NCBI GenBank assembly: GCA_045614825.1
Contig: JAZLDO010000070.1
Location: 1 to 13,804, forward strand
Length of the DNA stretch: 13,804 bases
Direction of reading: 5' to 3'
From: Aphodosoma sp045614825
Lineage (GTDB): Bacteria; Bacteroidota; Bacteroidia; Bacteroidales; Paludibacteraceae
Made by a program: the position numbers and the translations under genes
The notes under the pieces: model-generated
Databases searched by the model: none
Seen by the model: only the letters and a program-made list of their open reading frames with translations
What the model was told of the DNA's origin: nothing
In this document: piece by piece, positions 1-6,301 of the stretch
How the letters are laid out: each line of letters begins with the position of its first letter
Numbering within the stretch: the first letter of the stretch is position 1

Positions 1-929
1 TGAATAACGATATATCACAACGCTTGAAATCGTATTGCGAAACTCATAATGAATATACCGATGAAGATAAACTGCTCGAGTATGTTACAAATCATATCGG
101 GCAGAAGGTTGCGTATATGAGAAAATGTATTTTCGGGGAATCTGTAGATGATTTCAATACAGGTGTTGATTTTGATACGAATACAAAGACGGTTTCGTAT
201 ATCCCTTCTTACAAAGATAATGTAGGCGCTTTTGTTGAGAACACACTAAGAATGAAAGGTGGTATTATGACCAATGTTAAAATGTGGTCTATTTTCAAAA
301 GAAAAAAGGACCTTCGTGGTGATGCTTATCCACTTATTTGTGCTTTTAAAGGTGAAGAGGGATGGACTTTTAAGAGTGAAACTGATAAAAAAGCAGTAGA
401 ACAACAAATAGAATTAATAGCAAATAAATTTGCAAAAATGTATCCTGTTGGAGTAACAATTCTGAAGCGAAGTGAAAATGAATTGAATAATCGTATTGCA
501 GAAATTGTTATGTCAAAGAGTAAAAATGCTGAACTTATTGAAGGTGTAATATGTAGAATAACAACTATAAAAGTAGATGATATTGTAATGGATTTTAGTT
601 CTAAATTCAGAGAACATTATAACGATAATTTTAATGAGTCTTACTATAAACTTGGTCAATACTTAGATAAAATGGATAAACATAGAAAGGGGTATTTTGT
701 TAGGCATTTTATTAAGAATACTGAAATGAGGGATGTTCTTGATTTTACGCTTAAAGTAAGTGATGATAGATTTGCTGAATTTGCAAATAAAATCAACGGA
801 CAAGATATTCTTATTATAGACGATACAATAAGTCGTGGTCAATCAATAACGGATGTATGCAAAATAATGTCGGAAACTTATGCTCCTAAAAGTATTACAG
901 TATTAACACTTTTATCTAATGAAGATTAG
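1..929 (+). CDS. Type I phosphoribosyltransferase-like protein, copy 1 (start cut by the window edge)
   Basis: The frame is open to the left edge. Its first full codon is at base 3, and the codon before it ends in TG, so the true start (probably ATG) loses one base to the edge; the TTG at 24 is only an internal start. The product is about 309 aa. Near its C-terminus, at bases 804-839, it carries DILIIDDTISRG: four hydrophobic residues, two acidic residues and a short turn, the PRPP-loop pattern of type I phosphoribosyltransferases. A predicted strand, PKSITVLTLLS, follows. The first 250 residues are not a family I recognise. The protein is clearly homologous to the one at 5125-6087 (shared SIF-RK, AFK-E--W-FKS, LNN-IA and the C-terminal loop) but diverged. 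No substrate can be named. The mcrC gene nearby suggests a defence role, which is inference. Confidence 0.7.
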   Translation, partial: NNDISQRLKSYCETHNEYTDEDKLLEYVTNHIGQKVAYMRKCIFGESVDDFNTGVDFDTNTKTVSYIPSYKDNVGAFVENTLRMKGGIMTNVKMWSIFKRKKDLRGDAYPLICAFKGEEGWTFKSETDKKAVEQQIELIANKFAKMYPVGVTILKRSENELNNRIAEIVMSKSKNAELIEGVICRITTIKVDDIVMDFSSKFREHYNDNFNESYYKLGQYLDKMDKHRKGYFVRHFIKNTEMRDVLDFTLKVSDDRFAEFANKINGQDILIIDDTISRGQSITDVCKIMSETYAPKSITVLTLLSNED

Positions 930-1005
930 TTGATTTGATAGTAATAATATTTTAAACACAATGGAGCAAAACAACTAAAAAACAATTATTTAACAAAAAA
1001 ATAAA

Positions 1006-1029
1006 GGTAATAATATAGTTGTTGACCCA
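1006..1029 (-). repeat. Inverted repeat copy A, left end of unit A/B
   Basis: On the minus strand this reads GGGTCAACAACTATATTATT (1009-1028) followed by ACC. It matches copy B over 22 bases without mismatch. The similarity to B continues imperfectly into the inner side for about 15 more bases (AATTC, then ATTATT). It lies 76 bases beyond the stop of the upstream phosphoribosyltransferase-like gene, outside any credible coding region. Confidence 0.85.
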
Positions 1030-1190
1030 AAATAATGTGGAATTATCTATTTTAGACTTGTTTTTTACAAAAAGATGGTATATTTTGAAAGTATAAATTC
1101 TTTCTAACGAAACTATCGTAATACCATAAATACAAGTAACTATATATGACAAAGTCAGAAAATTTAAATTATAATATAATAAATTAGAAT

Positions 1191-1622
1191 ATGAAAAAAA
1201 TTAAGAATTTTAGCGAATTTATTGAAGACCAGAGTTACGAAACAATAGATGAACTATTGCAGACCGTCTATACCGATGAAATGTTATTGGAAATGGCAAA
1301 CATTTCACAAAATACCACGGGGTTGGATGTTATTATTTGGGTGCAAACTAACAATACACAATCGACGGGAAAACATAATCTACCACGAATAAAATTTCAA
1401 AATAATACGGCAACAAAAATCCAAATCAATGAGTTGATTCCCATTTCCATATCGGACAATCCCAAGATATTGTTAAAAAACAATGATTTGAATAAAATCA
1501 AAATCAGTCAAGCACAAATAAATAATGTAAAACTATGGATTGTGAAAAATAAAGAGATATTGATTGATTATTGGGAAGAGAAAATAACAACAGATGAATT
1601 GTTTCAAAAACTAAAAAAGTAA
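1191..1622 (+). CDS. Uncharacterised 143-aa protein, sole cargo of unit A/B
   Basis: I do not recognise a named family. The protein is soluble, without signal peptide or membrane segment. A short helical N-terminus (residues 1-35, IDELLQTVYTDEMLLEMANI) leads into a compact region with N-TTGLDVIIWVQ, KHNLPRIKFQNN, NELIPISIS and a C-terminal helix pair (KEILIDYWEEKITTDELFQKLKK region, about 118-143). The pattern of TGL, IWV, KHN-PRIK and I-YW suggests a conserved small-protein fold rather than a random ORF. The start is the first ATG of the frame, after an AT-rich stretch with no Shine-Dalgarno, as is usual in Bacteroidota. It lies entirely between inverted repeats A and B, 162 bases after A and 106 before B, so it is probably the gene the cassette carries. 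Function unknown. Confidence 0.7.
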   Translation: MKKIKNFSEFIEDQSYETIDELLQTVYTDEMLLEMANISQNTTGLDVIIWVQTNNTQSTGKHNLPRIKFQNNTATKIQINELIPISISDNPKILLKNNDLNKIKISQAQINNVKLWIVKNKEILIDYWEEKITTDELFQKLKK

Positions 1623-1728
1623 GTTTATTTAATTAGTGTTGATATGGCGTAGAATATTGGAAACCCTACAAACGAAATTAATGAATAATTTACCAAATAA
1701 TTGATAATAAACAATTCAATATTATTGG

Positions 1729-1751
1729 GGGTCAACAACTATATTATTACA
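1729..1751 (+). repeat. Inverted repeat copy B, right end of unit A/B
   Basis: The plus strand reads GGGTCAACAACTATATTATT (1729-1748) then AC. It ends 9 bases before the ATG of the 208-aa gene, so it now forms part of that gene's upstream region and may affect its expression. Confidence 0.85.
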
Positions 1752-1760
1752 AAAATAAAT

Positions 1761-2387
1761 ATGGAAATAACACACAAAAACTTTTTGAGTGATTTTAGCC
1801 CTGCTACTTGTAATGGGGCACCACTTGTAAATATTAACGAAAACAGAGCAAAACAGAAATTAGACAGATATTTCGGTTATGGATTTATTGTTATTAGTTA
1901 CGGTAATAGTGATTTTGACAAAATAAAAGAGATGATTTCAACTGTCAAATCCCAAAAATATTCTTATATGCCTATTTATGGTAGTTTTAGAGAGAATATT
2001 GGAGAAGAAAATGAAACACAGACCTTCGAAAAATCACTTGTAATTTTCAATTACAATAACAAACAACATTGCGAGGTTGGTGAGTTCTCCAAATTGATTC
2101 AATTCGCTATAGACCTTGCCCAACAATTCAACCAAGATAGTTTCTTGTATTGCGAGCCTGAGAAAAATCCAAAATACGTCAAAACAGATGGTACAATAAT
2201 CGCAGAATACGAAAACGGCATAGCATTTAATGACCTCACAAAAGAGTATTGGATTGATTTACATAGAAATAGATGTGGCGAATTAACTCAATCTACATTC
2301 ACGGATTGTTATATAAATCCAGCGCCACAATGTTATAGTGAACGCCATGTGAGATATTTAAAAGGTGAAATATTTATTTCATTTTAA
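1761..2387 (+). CDS. Uncharacterised 208-aa protein
   Basis: I chose the ATG at 1761 (MEITHKNFLSDF) and not the TTG at 1701, because the upstream codons run through inverted repeat B. The protein is acidic and soluble with no signal peptide. Visible segments are an N-terminal ATCNGAPLVNI--NRAKQKLD, then FIVISYGNSDFDKIKEMI, a middle part (YMPIYGSFRENIGEENET) and SFLYCEPEKNPKYVKTDG near residue 130, then FNDLTKEYWIDLHRNRCGELT. I do not recognise the family. It is on the same strand as the phosphoribosyltransferase-like gene ending at 929 and would lie 77 bases after it if cassette A/B were removed, so the two may once have been an operon (inference). A strong hairpin terminator overlaps its stop codon. 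Confidence 0.65.
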   Translation: MEITHKNFLSDFSPATCNGAPLVNINENRAKQKLDRYFGYGFIVISYGNSDFDKIKEMISTVKSQKYSYMPIYGSFRENIGEENETQTFEKSLVIFNYNNKQHCEVGEFSKLIQFAIDLAQQFNQDSFLYCEPEKNPKYVKTDGTIIAEYENGIAFNDLTKEYWIDLHRNRCGELTQSTFTDCYINPAPQCYSERHVRYLKGEIFISF

Positions 2388-2427
2388 CACCAAAGGCTGA
2401 GCCATCGACTCAGCCTTTGGTGTTTTA
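2386..2427. terminator. Bidirectional Rho-independent terminator
   Basis: A perfect 16-bp stem (AACACCAAAGGCTGAG at 2386-2401 with its complement at 2409-2424) closes a 7-base loop and is followed by T residues on the plus strand. The minus strand is also followed by a short T-rich stretch. It lies between two convergent genes, ending at 2387 (plus) and 2434 (minus), and can serve both. Confidence 0.9.
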
Positions 2428-2433
2428 ATAATG

Positions 2434-3153
2434 TTATTCGTTTTGTGCTTTTTCTAATCCACGCTTTAACATATCGCGCAGTTTGTCCGAAACTTTTCGG
2501 CGAACAGGGAAGAGGCATATTGTAGGCGGATGAGAGTGGCTTATATATCCCTCATCGCCATCAAGAGTTGTGTAGCAGTCGTCGGTATCGTCCAAAATCC
2601 AACATATTTCATCGTACGAGGTGTCGATTCCACGTTGCTCAAAATCCCTTTTCACGTTATGGTAAATCTGTTCGGCACGTTCTGGCGTAGGGGGCAAACT
2701 GCAGACTATCTCCAGCGATACGGAATCTCCTGCCAACACCTCTACCAAGTCGCCAACTCTAAAACGGCACTCCTCTTCACTCCTTCCTTTGAAAGGCTCA
2801 CAACCTTTCACAAAATCAGAAGATTCGATGGTAGATACTTTTGTTTCTGCGAAAAAAGAGCCATCTTCCAAGTAAGTGCGTGTGCGCTGCGAAGCATCTT
2901 GCCACCAGATATCCACGTTAAATGGGATTTCGGCAATTTCAAAGCCATAGTATTCACAATCGTAGCCACCAGCGGCAACAGTCTCAGCATTTTTGGCAAC
3001 CAATTCGCAGATTTTTTTCTCAGCATCATCAAGCGTATGGTAATAACCAAAGACCTGTTGGTTAACCTTAAATCGAGGATAGCGAGCATACGCCTTATTT
3101 TTGTAGCAAATGGTTGTCAGTTTGTATAGTACATCCGTTAATCTTCCTTTCAT
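2434..3153 (-). CDS. Uncharacterised 239-aa Bacteroidota protein
   Basis: A soluble, charged protein without signal peptide. Its base composition is less AT-rich than the neighbouring mcrC and phosphoribosyltransferase genes, which suggests an older resident of this genome. The first third (CYKNKAYARYPRF, FGYYHTLDDAEKKICELV) is followed by YYGFEIAEIPFNVD and RTRTYLEDGS, then CRFRVGDLVEVLAGDSVSL, then PPTPERAEQIY, and a tail containing DDTDDCYTTLDGDEGYISH and a FPVRRKVSDKLRDML helix. The layout (YLEDG, then an F-GD-VEVL segment, then DD-DDCYT-LDG) resembles hypothetical proteins that recur in Bacteroidota, but I know no function. The ATG at 3153 is the first in frame. The gene shares a terminator with the convergent gene to its left. 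Confidence 0.75.
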   Translation of the reverse strand: MKGRLTDVLYKLTTICYKNKAYARYPRFKVNQQVFGYYHTLDDAEKKICELVAKNAETVAAGGYDCEYYGFEIAEIPFNVDIWWQDASQRTRTYLEDGSFFAETKVSTIESSDFVKGCEPFKGRSEEECRFRVGDLVEVLAGDSVSLEIVCSLPPTPERAEQIYHNVKRDFEQRGIDTSYDEICWILDDTDDCYTTLDGDEGYISHSHPPTICLFPVRRKVSDKLRDMLKRGLEKAQNE

Positions 3154-3601
3154 AATTTTGTTGTGTATTTGTAAATTTCAAATTTTTGTGATAAGCGAAG
3201 GCAATTGAGTTTACTCAAATTGCTGAGCGAAGCAAAAATCTTGAGCAAAGCGAAAAATTCTCAATTTTAATACACACTCTCACGTGGTATTTTCATTCCC
3301 TACCCAACAGCAAGGTGCAAGCAAACTGCAAGCAAGAAAACCGCCACCACTCTCATTGTGTATTCACCCCCTCCAAATAACTTTGAAAGTTTGAAAATTT
3401 GAAAATTTGAAAATTCAAAATTTTCTATTTGCGAACTTGCGAAGTTGCAAACTACAAGGAAAGTCTTTATATTCAAGTGATTTGGTGGTACTTCGCAACT
3501 TTGCAACTTTGCAAGTTGGTTTTCTTTTCCTAAAAAAGCAGACAGTTTTTTGATTATTTTCCTAAATAAATAGACATCTGTATAAATCCATTTCTATCCA
3601 T
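3154..3601. other. 448-bp intergenic stretch with simple repeats and hairpins
   Basis: Between the 239-aa gene and mcrC, both on the minus strand, there is no confident gene. It holds an imperfect hairpin (GCAATTGAGT at 3202-3211 against ACTCAAATTGC just after it), a short tandem run of TTTGAAAAT (about 3387-3420), a separated inverted pair (CGAACTTGCGAAGTTGCAAA near 3431-3450 against the GCAACTTTGCAAGTT stretch near 3501-3517), and one very short ORF listed separately. I found no clear TAnnTTTG promoter for the 239-aa gene here. Confidence 0.5.
3300..3356 (-). CDS. Possible 18-aa hydrophobic peptide or decayed signal peptide
   Basis: An ATG is preceded, at 10 bases, by a G-rich Shine-Dalgarno-like stretch (GGAGGGGG on the minus strand, 3367-3374), which is unusual in Bacteroidota. 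It encodes MRVVAVFLLAVCLHLAVG and then a stop. This resembles the first half of a secretion signal or a single membrane helix. It may be a real micropeptide, the start of a lost secreted protein, or chance in a repetitive region (the CTTGC motif recurs within it). It lies 146 bases upstream of the 239-aa gene on the same strand. Confidence 0.2.
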   Translation of the reverse strand: MRVVAVFLLAVCLHLAVG

Positions 3602-4993
3602 TTAGACTTGTAATAAGAGATTAGGAACATTCGATTCTATTTCTTTCATCTTTTGGGAAAAATCACTGAATTTTTCACATTGAGACGGTATTTTTATCCT
3701 TACTTTGCATAGTTTTCCGTCAGTACCTATAATTTTATATTCTATTATCTCTACATCTTTAACTTCATTTGTTATTATTGGATGAATAAGTAACCCGATT
3801 TTCGAATTGAAACGATACATATACATAATCGTTTTATAATAAATCGCAGCTGCTCTTTCTGCAGATAAATTATCCATTTTCGATAAATCAGTATATTTCG
3901 CATCCGCCACAATCCGTTTCTCTTCATCATAATAATCTGGTATGATTTTCTGAAAAGTCGCTCCATTGTTCGACAAAAGATGAAATGAAGAATTAGAACG
4001 AGTATAGTGATTAAGATTAGTCGTTGATAGAATCTTCGCTACATACTCTTCCCAAAGCCAAGCCACATCTATAATAAACCCATTTAATTTGTGTTTATTA
4101 TCATCACCATAACTCATTTTTTCGCCTTTGAGAATAGCAAGACAAAGTTTTTGCAACGCAGTATAATGCAGATAATGAGGGTGTACTATAGGCTTTTGAT
4201 TGGCATTTATTACATCTCGTTTATTCCTTTTTTGATATGTTGGGGTTATCTGAGTGATAATCTCCACACACTTCTTTGTATTTTCATTTGCCGAAAGTAA
4301 TTTCTTGCCAAATTCATTTTTACTCTTTATATACTCAATAGTGTGTCTTATCAATTGAGTGACATCATTATCGTAAGAATATTCACGAGTATTGTACGCA
4401 ACACGCCCATTACTTGGATAATTGTGGCGAATATGACGGCTCACATCAATAGTTCCACGCACGTTACTATCATTATATTCTCTCTTTACATATTTTTTGT
4501 AAACTCCCTGATTTACAGCTTTTGTCAATAACCCAGAGAAAAACAACGTCATCATATCAAGTGCCGACTCAATACCTTTCCCCACTTGCATATCAACAAT
4601 GTTACACGACAACACTATTGATAGCATGTAATGTAGGAAATAATCAGATTTTCCATCTTCTGAAAATCTTGTCCGTATCTCTATTTGCGTTTTACCATCT
4701 CCTATAAAACCAATTAAATTATGTGTTTGAATTTCTTCAATATTTTTTCCATCAGAAGAAAACTTACAATCAAACAAAACTTGGTCTTTTATATCATCTT
4801 CGCCATCTTCAAAAGATGTGGGCCACACTAAAATATTTTCAGATTCATTTAACTCTGCTATAGTACGACCACTTAACCTTTTATAAAACGGATTATTTGT
4901 TATTTTTTTATATTCGACACTTCTATTACTATCATTATCTCTCTTATCGCCATTTATAAATTTAGTATTATCTTTTAGTTTAAGCATTGTCAT
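3602..4993 (-). CDS. mcrC: McrC-family restriction nuclease subunit
   Basis: McrC proteins are the nuclease partner of the McrB GTPase in modification-dependent restriction. This one is 463 aa, larger than E. coli McrC. The N-terminal domain has LIGFIGDGKTQIEIRTRF near 93-110, in the position of the family's conserved strand. The middle has YVKREYNDSNVRGTIDVSRHI (about 168-188) and TREYSYDNDVTQLIRHTIEYI (202-222). The C-terminal domain contains WLWEEYVAKIL (312-322) and a complete PD-(D/E)xK active site: P352-D353, then D364-A365-K366. The ATG at 4993 overlaps by 14 bases the tail of a short broken ORF upstream, an operon-like arrangement. No intact mcrB is visible; the gene that should feed into it has been interrupted by unit C/D. 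It may therefore be inactive, or work with a partner elsewhere. Confidence 0.88.
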   Translation of the reverse strand: MTMLKLKDNTKFINGDKRDNDSNRSVEYKKITNNPFYKRLSGRTIAELNESENILVWPTSFEDGEDDIKDQVLFDCKFSSDGKNIEEIQTHNLIGFIGDGKTQIEIRTRFSEDGKSDYFLHYMLSIVLSCNIVDMQVGKGIESALDMMTLFFSGLLTKAVNQGVYKKYVKREYNDSNVRGTIDVSRHIRHNYPSNGRVAYNTREYSYDNDVTQLIRHTIEYIKSKNEFGKKLLSANENTKKCVEIITQITPTYQKRNKRDVINANQKPIVHPHYLHYTALQKLCLAILKGEKMSYGDDNKHKLNGFIIDVAWLWEEYVAKILSTTNLNHYTRSNSSFHLLSNNGATFQKIIPDYYDEEKRIVADAKYTDLSKMDNLSAERAAAIYYKTIMYMYRFNSKIGLLIHPIITNEVKDVEIIEYKIIGTDGKLCKVRIKIPSQCEKFSDFSQKMKEIESNVPNLLLQV

Positions 4994-5091
4994 ATACCTC
5001 TTTTAATTCTGTGAGTTTTTTATCTGCATCTACTTCACCTCTAAAATATTCGTATAATACACCTTTTAAATGATCTTCCCATAATTTTTTA
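4980..5091 (-). pseudogene. 3' part of a short ORF overlapping mcrC, separated from its start by unit C/D
   Basis: This minus-strand frame reads KLWEDHLKGVLYEYFRGEV followed by a lysine- and glutamate-rich helix ending in VYDNA, then TAA. Its stop overlaps the mcrC ATG by 14 bases, so translation was probably coupled. Upstream, the frame runs into inverted repeat C and on to a stop at 5151-5153 with no good ATG. A matching start lies beyond copy D (6145-6167: ATG then METDVKK), and joining the two sides keeps the frame. The product would have been about 45 aa. Alternatively this is the extreme C-terminus of an McrB-like ATPase whose body has been lost. I cannot decide between these from the sequence. 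Confidence 0.5.
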
Positions 5092-5118
5092 GGCAATAAT
5101 ATAGTTGTTGACCCATAA
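5091..5118 (-). repeat. Inverted repeat copy C, left end of unit C/D
   Basis: It is a perfect 28-base inverted match to copy D, containing the 20-base core at 5095-5114. It begins 6 bases beyond the stop codon of the second phosphoribosyltransferase-like gene, so the cassette is trimmed tightly to its cargo on this side. Confidence 0.9.
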
Positions 5119-5124
5119 ATATTT

Positions 5125-6087
5125 TTATATTTTCTTTTTAGAAAACATTGTTAATACAGTTATAGATTTAGGTTGGAATGTATTTAAAATATCACATGCA
5201 TTTTTAATGGATGCCCCTCTTGAAATACTATCATCTAATAATAAAATATTATGCCCATATATTTCATTAGCATATTTTCCTCTAGAATACTCATCACAAG
5301 ATAATGTTTGTGTAATATATTCTCTATAAGGTTTATTTGTAGGAAGCATGTGATATGTAAATTTTCCATTGCGTTCACGTTGCATTTTGACAAAGGCATT
5401 TTGAATATCCTTACAAGCATTTTCCCAATCATTACGTGTTCTTCCAAATTTTTTACGAAAAGGTGAATCTATTGCTTCTATTGACTCCCAAACTTCTTCT
5501 ATTGTTAGTTTTCGTAATAAATCATTAATAATATGCGCATTGTTATCTTTGTTTAATATAGTTTGTGCTATCATATTATTAAGATGACTACCTGTTGGCA
5601 TAACAATGGTTATATCTGTTTGATACATTTGTAAAAATTTATCTACAATTTGTTCAAATAATTGAATAAATTTTTGCTTGTCTTTATTGCTTTTAAAATG
5701 CCATTTCTTTTCCTCTTTAAAAGCATATAAAAGAGGATTACCATCTTGATTGTCAAATTTATTAGCATCAGGTGTATTTTTTCTCTGAAAAATAGAATAT
5801 ACATTTACCCCTGAAATTATAGTTTCATCTTTTGTTGGATTTGTAATTAACGATGTATCAACACTATCTTCTGAATCTGTATACCATACTTCATGGGTAT
5901 AATTATCGTATCCTATCCCCTCGTATATTAATTTTTCACTGTTACATGCTAATTTTATTTCTTTTATAACAATATTATTTAATTTATTATTGTTATTTTC
6001 TAATATAAAATTATCATTATTTATTTTTTCAATGATATTAGAAACTATACTTTTTATTTTTGTTTCAGTCATTATTACTTTACTCAT
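5125..6087 (-). CDS. Type I phosphoribosyltransferase-like protein, copy 2, sole cargo of unit C/D
   Basis: A 320-aa soluble protein. The PRPP-loop-like segment is NILLLDDSISRG (bases about 5224-5259), followed by PKSITVLTMFS at the very C-terminus, matching copy 1 (1-929) motif for motif. The upstream two thirds are also shared in outline: YSIFQRK, LLYAFKEEKKWHFKS, DITIVMPTGSHLNN and a variable helical stretch. The residue after the acidic pair is S where classical enzymes have more varied residues, and the loop lacks the usual T-G-G-T ending, so catalysis is uncertain. The ATG at 6087 follows an AT-rich leader with no Shine-Dalgarno; a second ATG six codons in (MTETKIKS) is possible. The gene is enclosed by inverted repeats C and D and is on the same strand as mcrC, 132 bases upstream of it. 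Substrate unknown. Confidence 0.75.
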   Translation of the reverse strand: MSKVIMTETKIKSIVSNIIEKINNDNFILENNNNKLNNIVIKEIKLACNSEKLIYEGIGYDNYTHEVWYTDSEDSVDTSLITNPTKDETIISGVNVYSIFQRKNTPDANKFDNQDGNPLLYAFKEEKKWHFKSNKDKQKFIQLFEQIVDKFLQMYQTDITIVMPTGSHLNNMIAQTILNKDNNAHIINDLLRKLTIEEVWESIEAIDSPFRKKFGRTRNDWENACKDIQNAFVKMQRERNGKFTYHMLPTNKPYREYITQTLSCDEYSRGKYANEIYGHNILLLDDSISRGASIKNACDILNTFQPKSITVLTMFSKKKI

Positions 6088-6117
6088 ATTATTATATTTT
6101 AAAAAATTATTTCTTTA

Positions 6118-6145
6118 TTATGGGTCAACAACTATATTATTGCCT
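6118..6145 (+). repeat. Inverted repeat copy D, right end of unit C/D
   Basis: A perfect inverted copy of C, with the 20-base core at 6122-6141. It ends 31 bases upstream of the phosphoribosyltransferase-like start, so it may overlap that gene's promoter. Confidence 0.9.
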
Positions 6146-6167
6146 TTTTTTTTACATCAGTTTCCAT
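6145..6167 (-). pseudogene. 5' end of the short ORF interrupted by unit C/D
   Basis: On the minus strand an ATG at 6167-6165 follows an in-frame stop and an AT-rich leader (TTTAAAAAT). It reads METDVKK before running into the cassette end, where the frame closes at the TAG inside the repeat. Joined to the segment ending at 4980 it gives one continuous reading frame of about 45 codons, whether the flanks are joined directly or with 9 bases removed. The case rests on frame compatibility and position, not on homology. Confidence 0.4.
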
Positions 6168-6211
6168 ATTTTTAAAAATTTAAGGTTATTATTGTTGTTA
6201 ATTTAATATTT

Positions 6212-6301
6212 TCATTTTACCACTTCTCTCAATTTTTGCCATATTTTGACCATTGCAAGGGTGTCGAGGTGGCAGTAGCGGAGTAGGGCTTCGCGGGTTG
6301 T
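6212..6301 (-). pseudogene. Remnant of a DUF2779-type gene (C-terminal 29 codons)
   Basis: The minus strand reads TTREALLRYCHLDTLAMVKI, then WQKLREVVK and TGA. The string LL-YC-LDTLAMV-I resembles the last residues of DUF2779-domain proteins. A TAA sits directly upstream in frame, so only the tail survives. The local composition is much less AT-rich than its surroundings, like the core genes at the right of the window. A promoter-like sequence on the same strand lies about 130 bases upstream. The body of the gene must have been deleted between the two. Confidence 0.45.

Larger units (their letters stand above)
1006..1751. mobile_element. Unit A/B: 746-bp inverted-repeat-bounded cassette carrying one gene
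   Basis: Copies A and B of the 20-bp repeat sit at the ends in inverted orientation and enclose only the 143-aa gene. If the ends are taken as GG(T/C)AATAAT pointing outward, the flanks are a perfect 8-bp direct repeat, AAAATAAA (998-1005 and 1752-1759), as expected of a target-site duplication. The last base of the right end is then a C-to-A mismatch. No transposase is inside, so the unit would have to be moved in trans. Removing it would leave the upstream phosphoribosyltransferase gene 77 bases from the ATG at 1761. The A/T-rich setting makes chance flanking repeats more likely than usual. Confidence 0.5.
5091..6145. mobile_element. Unit C/D: 1,055-bp inverted-repeat-bounded cassette carrying a phosphoribosyltransferase-like gene
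   Basis: Copies C and D, 28 bases each and identical, bound a segment almost filled by one gene (5125-6087). The core is the same as in unit A/B although the cargo is unrelated. The outer flanks are A/T runs (minus strand: nine A before the D end, TAAAAAAT after the C end). They are similar but not an exact duplication, perhaps because the homopolymer has slipped. The unit appears to split a short ORF next to mcrC. No transposase or recombinase is encoded. Inversion between C and D, turning the gene around, is an alternative to transposition. Confidence 0.5.

Noticed and set aside
952..1152. 66-codon minus-strand ORF across inverted repeat A
   Set aside because: Hydrophobic reading of AT-rich DNA. 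Part of it is simply the repeat translated, with no conserved pattern.
2530..3129. 199-codon plus-strand ORF
   Set aside because: Antisense to the 239-aa gene, whose composition and protein pattern are far more convincing.
3380..3520. CRISPR-like short repeats
   Set aside because: The repeats are contiguous 9-base simple sequence and one hairpin pair, with no regular spacers.
5091..6145. Phase-variable promoter inversion between C and D
   Set aside because: The inverted repeats enclose a complete gene and no outward promoter was recognised. The flanks read as an interrupted ORF, so insertion fits better. Inversion is not excluded.
5990..6175. 61-codon plus-strand ORF through inverted repeat D
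   Set aside because: Antisense to the start of the phosphoribosyltransferase-like gene. Its hydrophobic character comes from reversed AT-rich codons.
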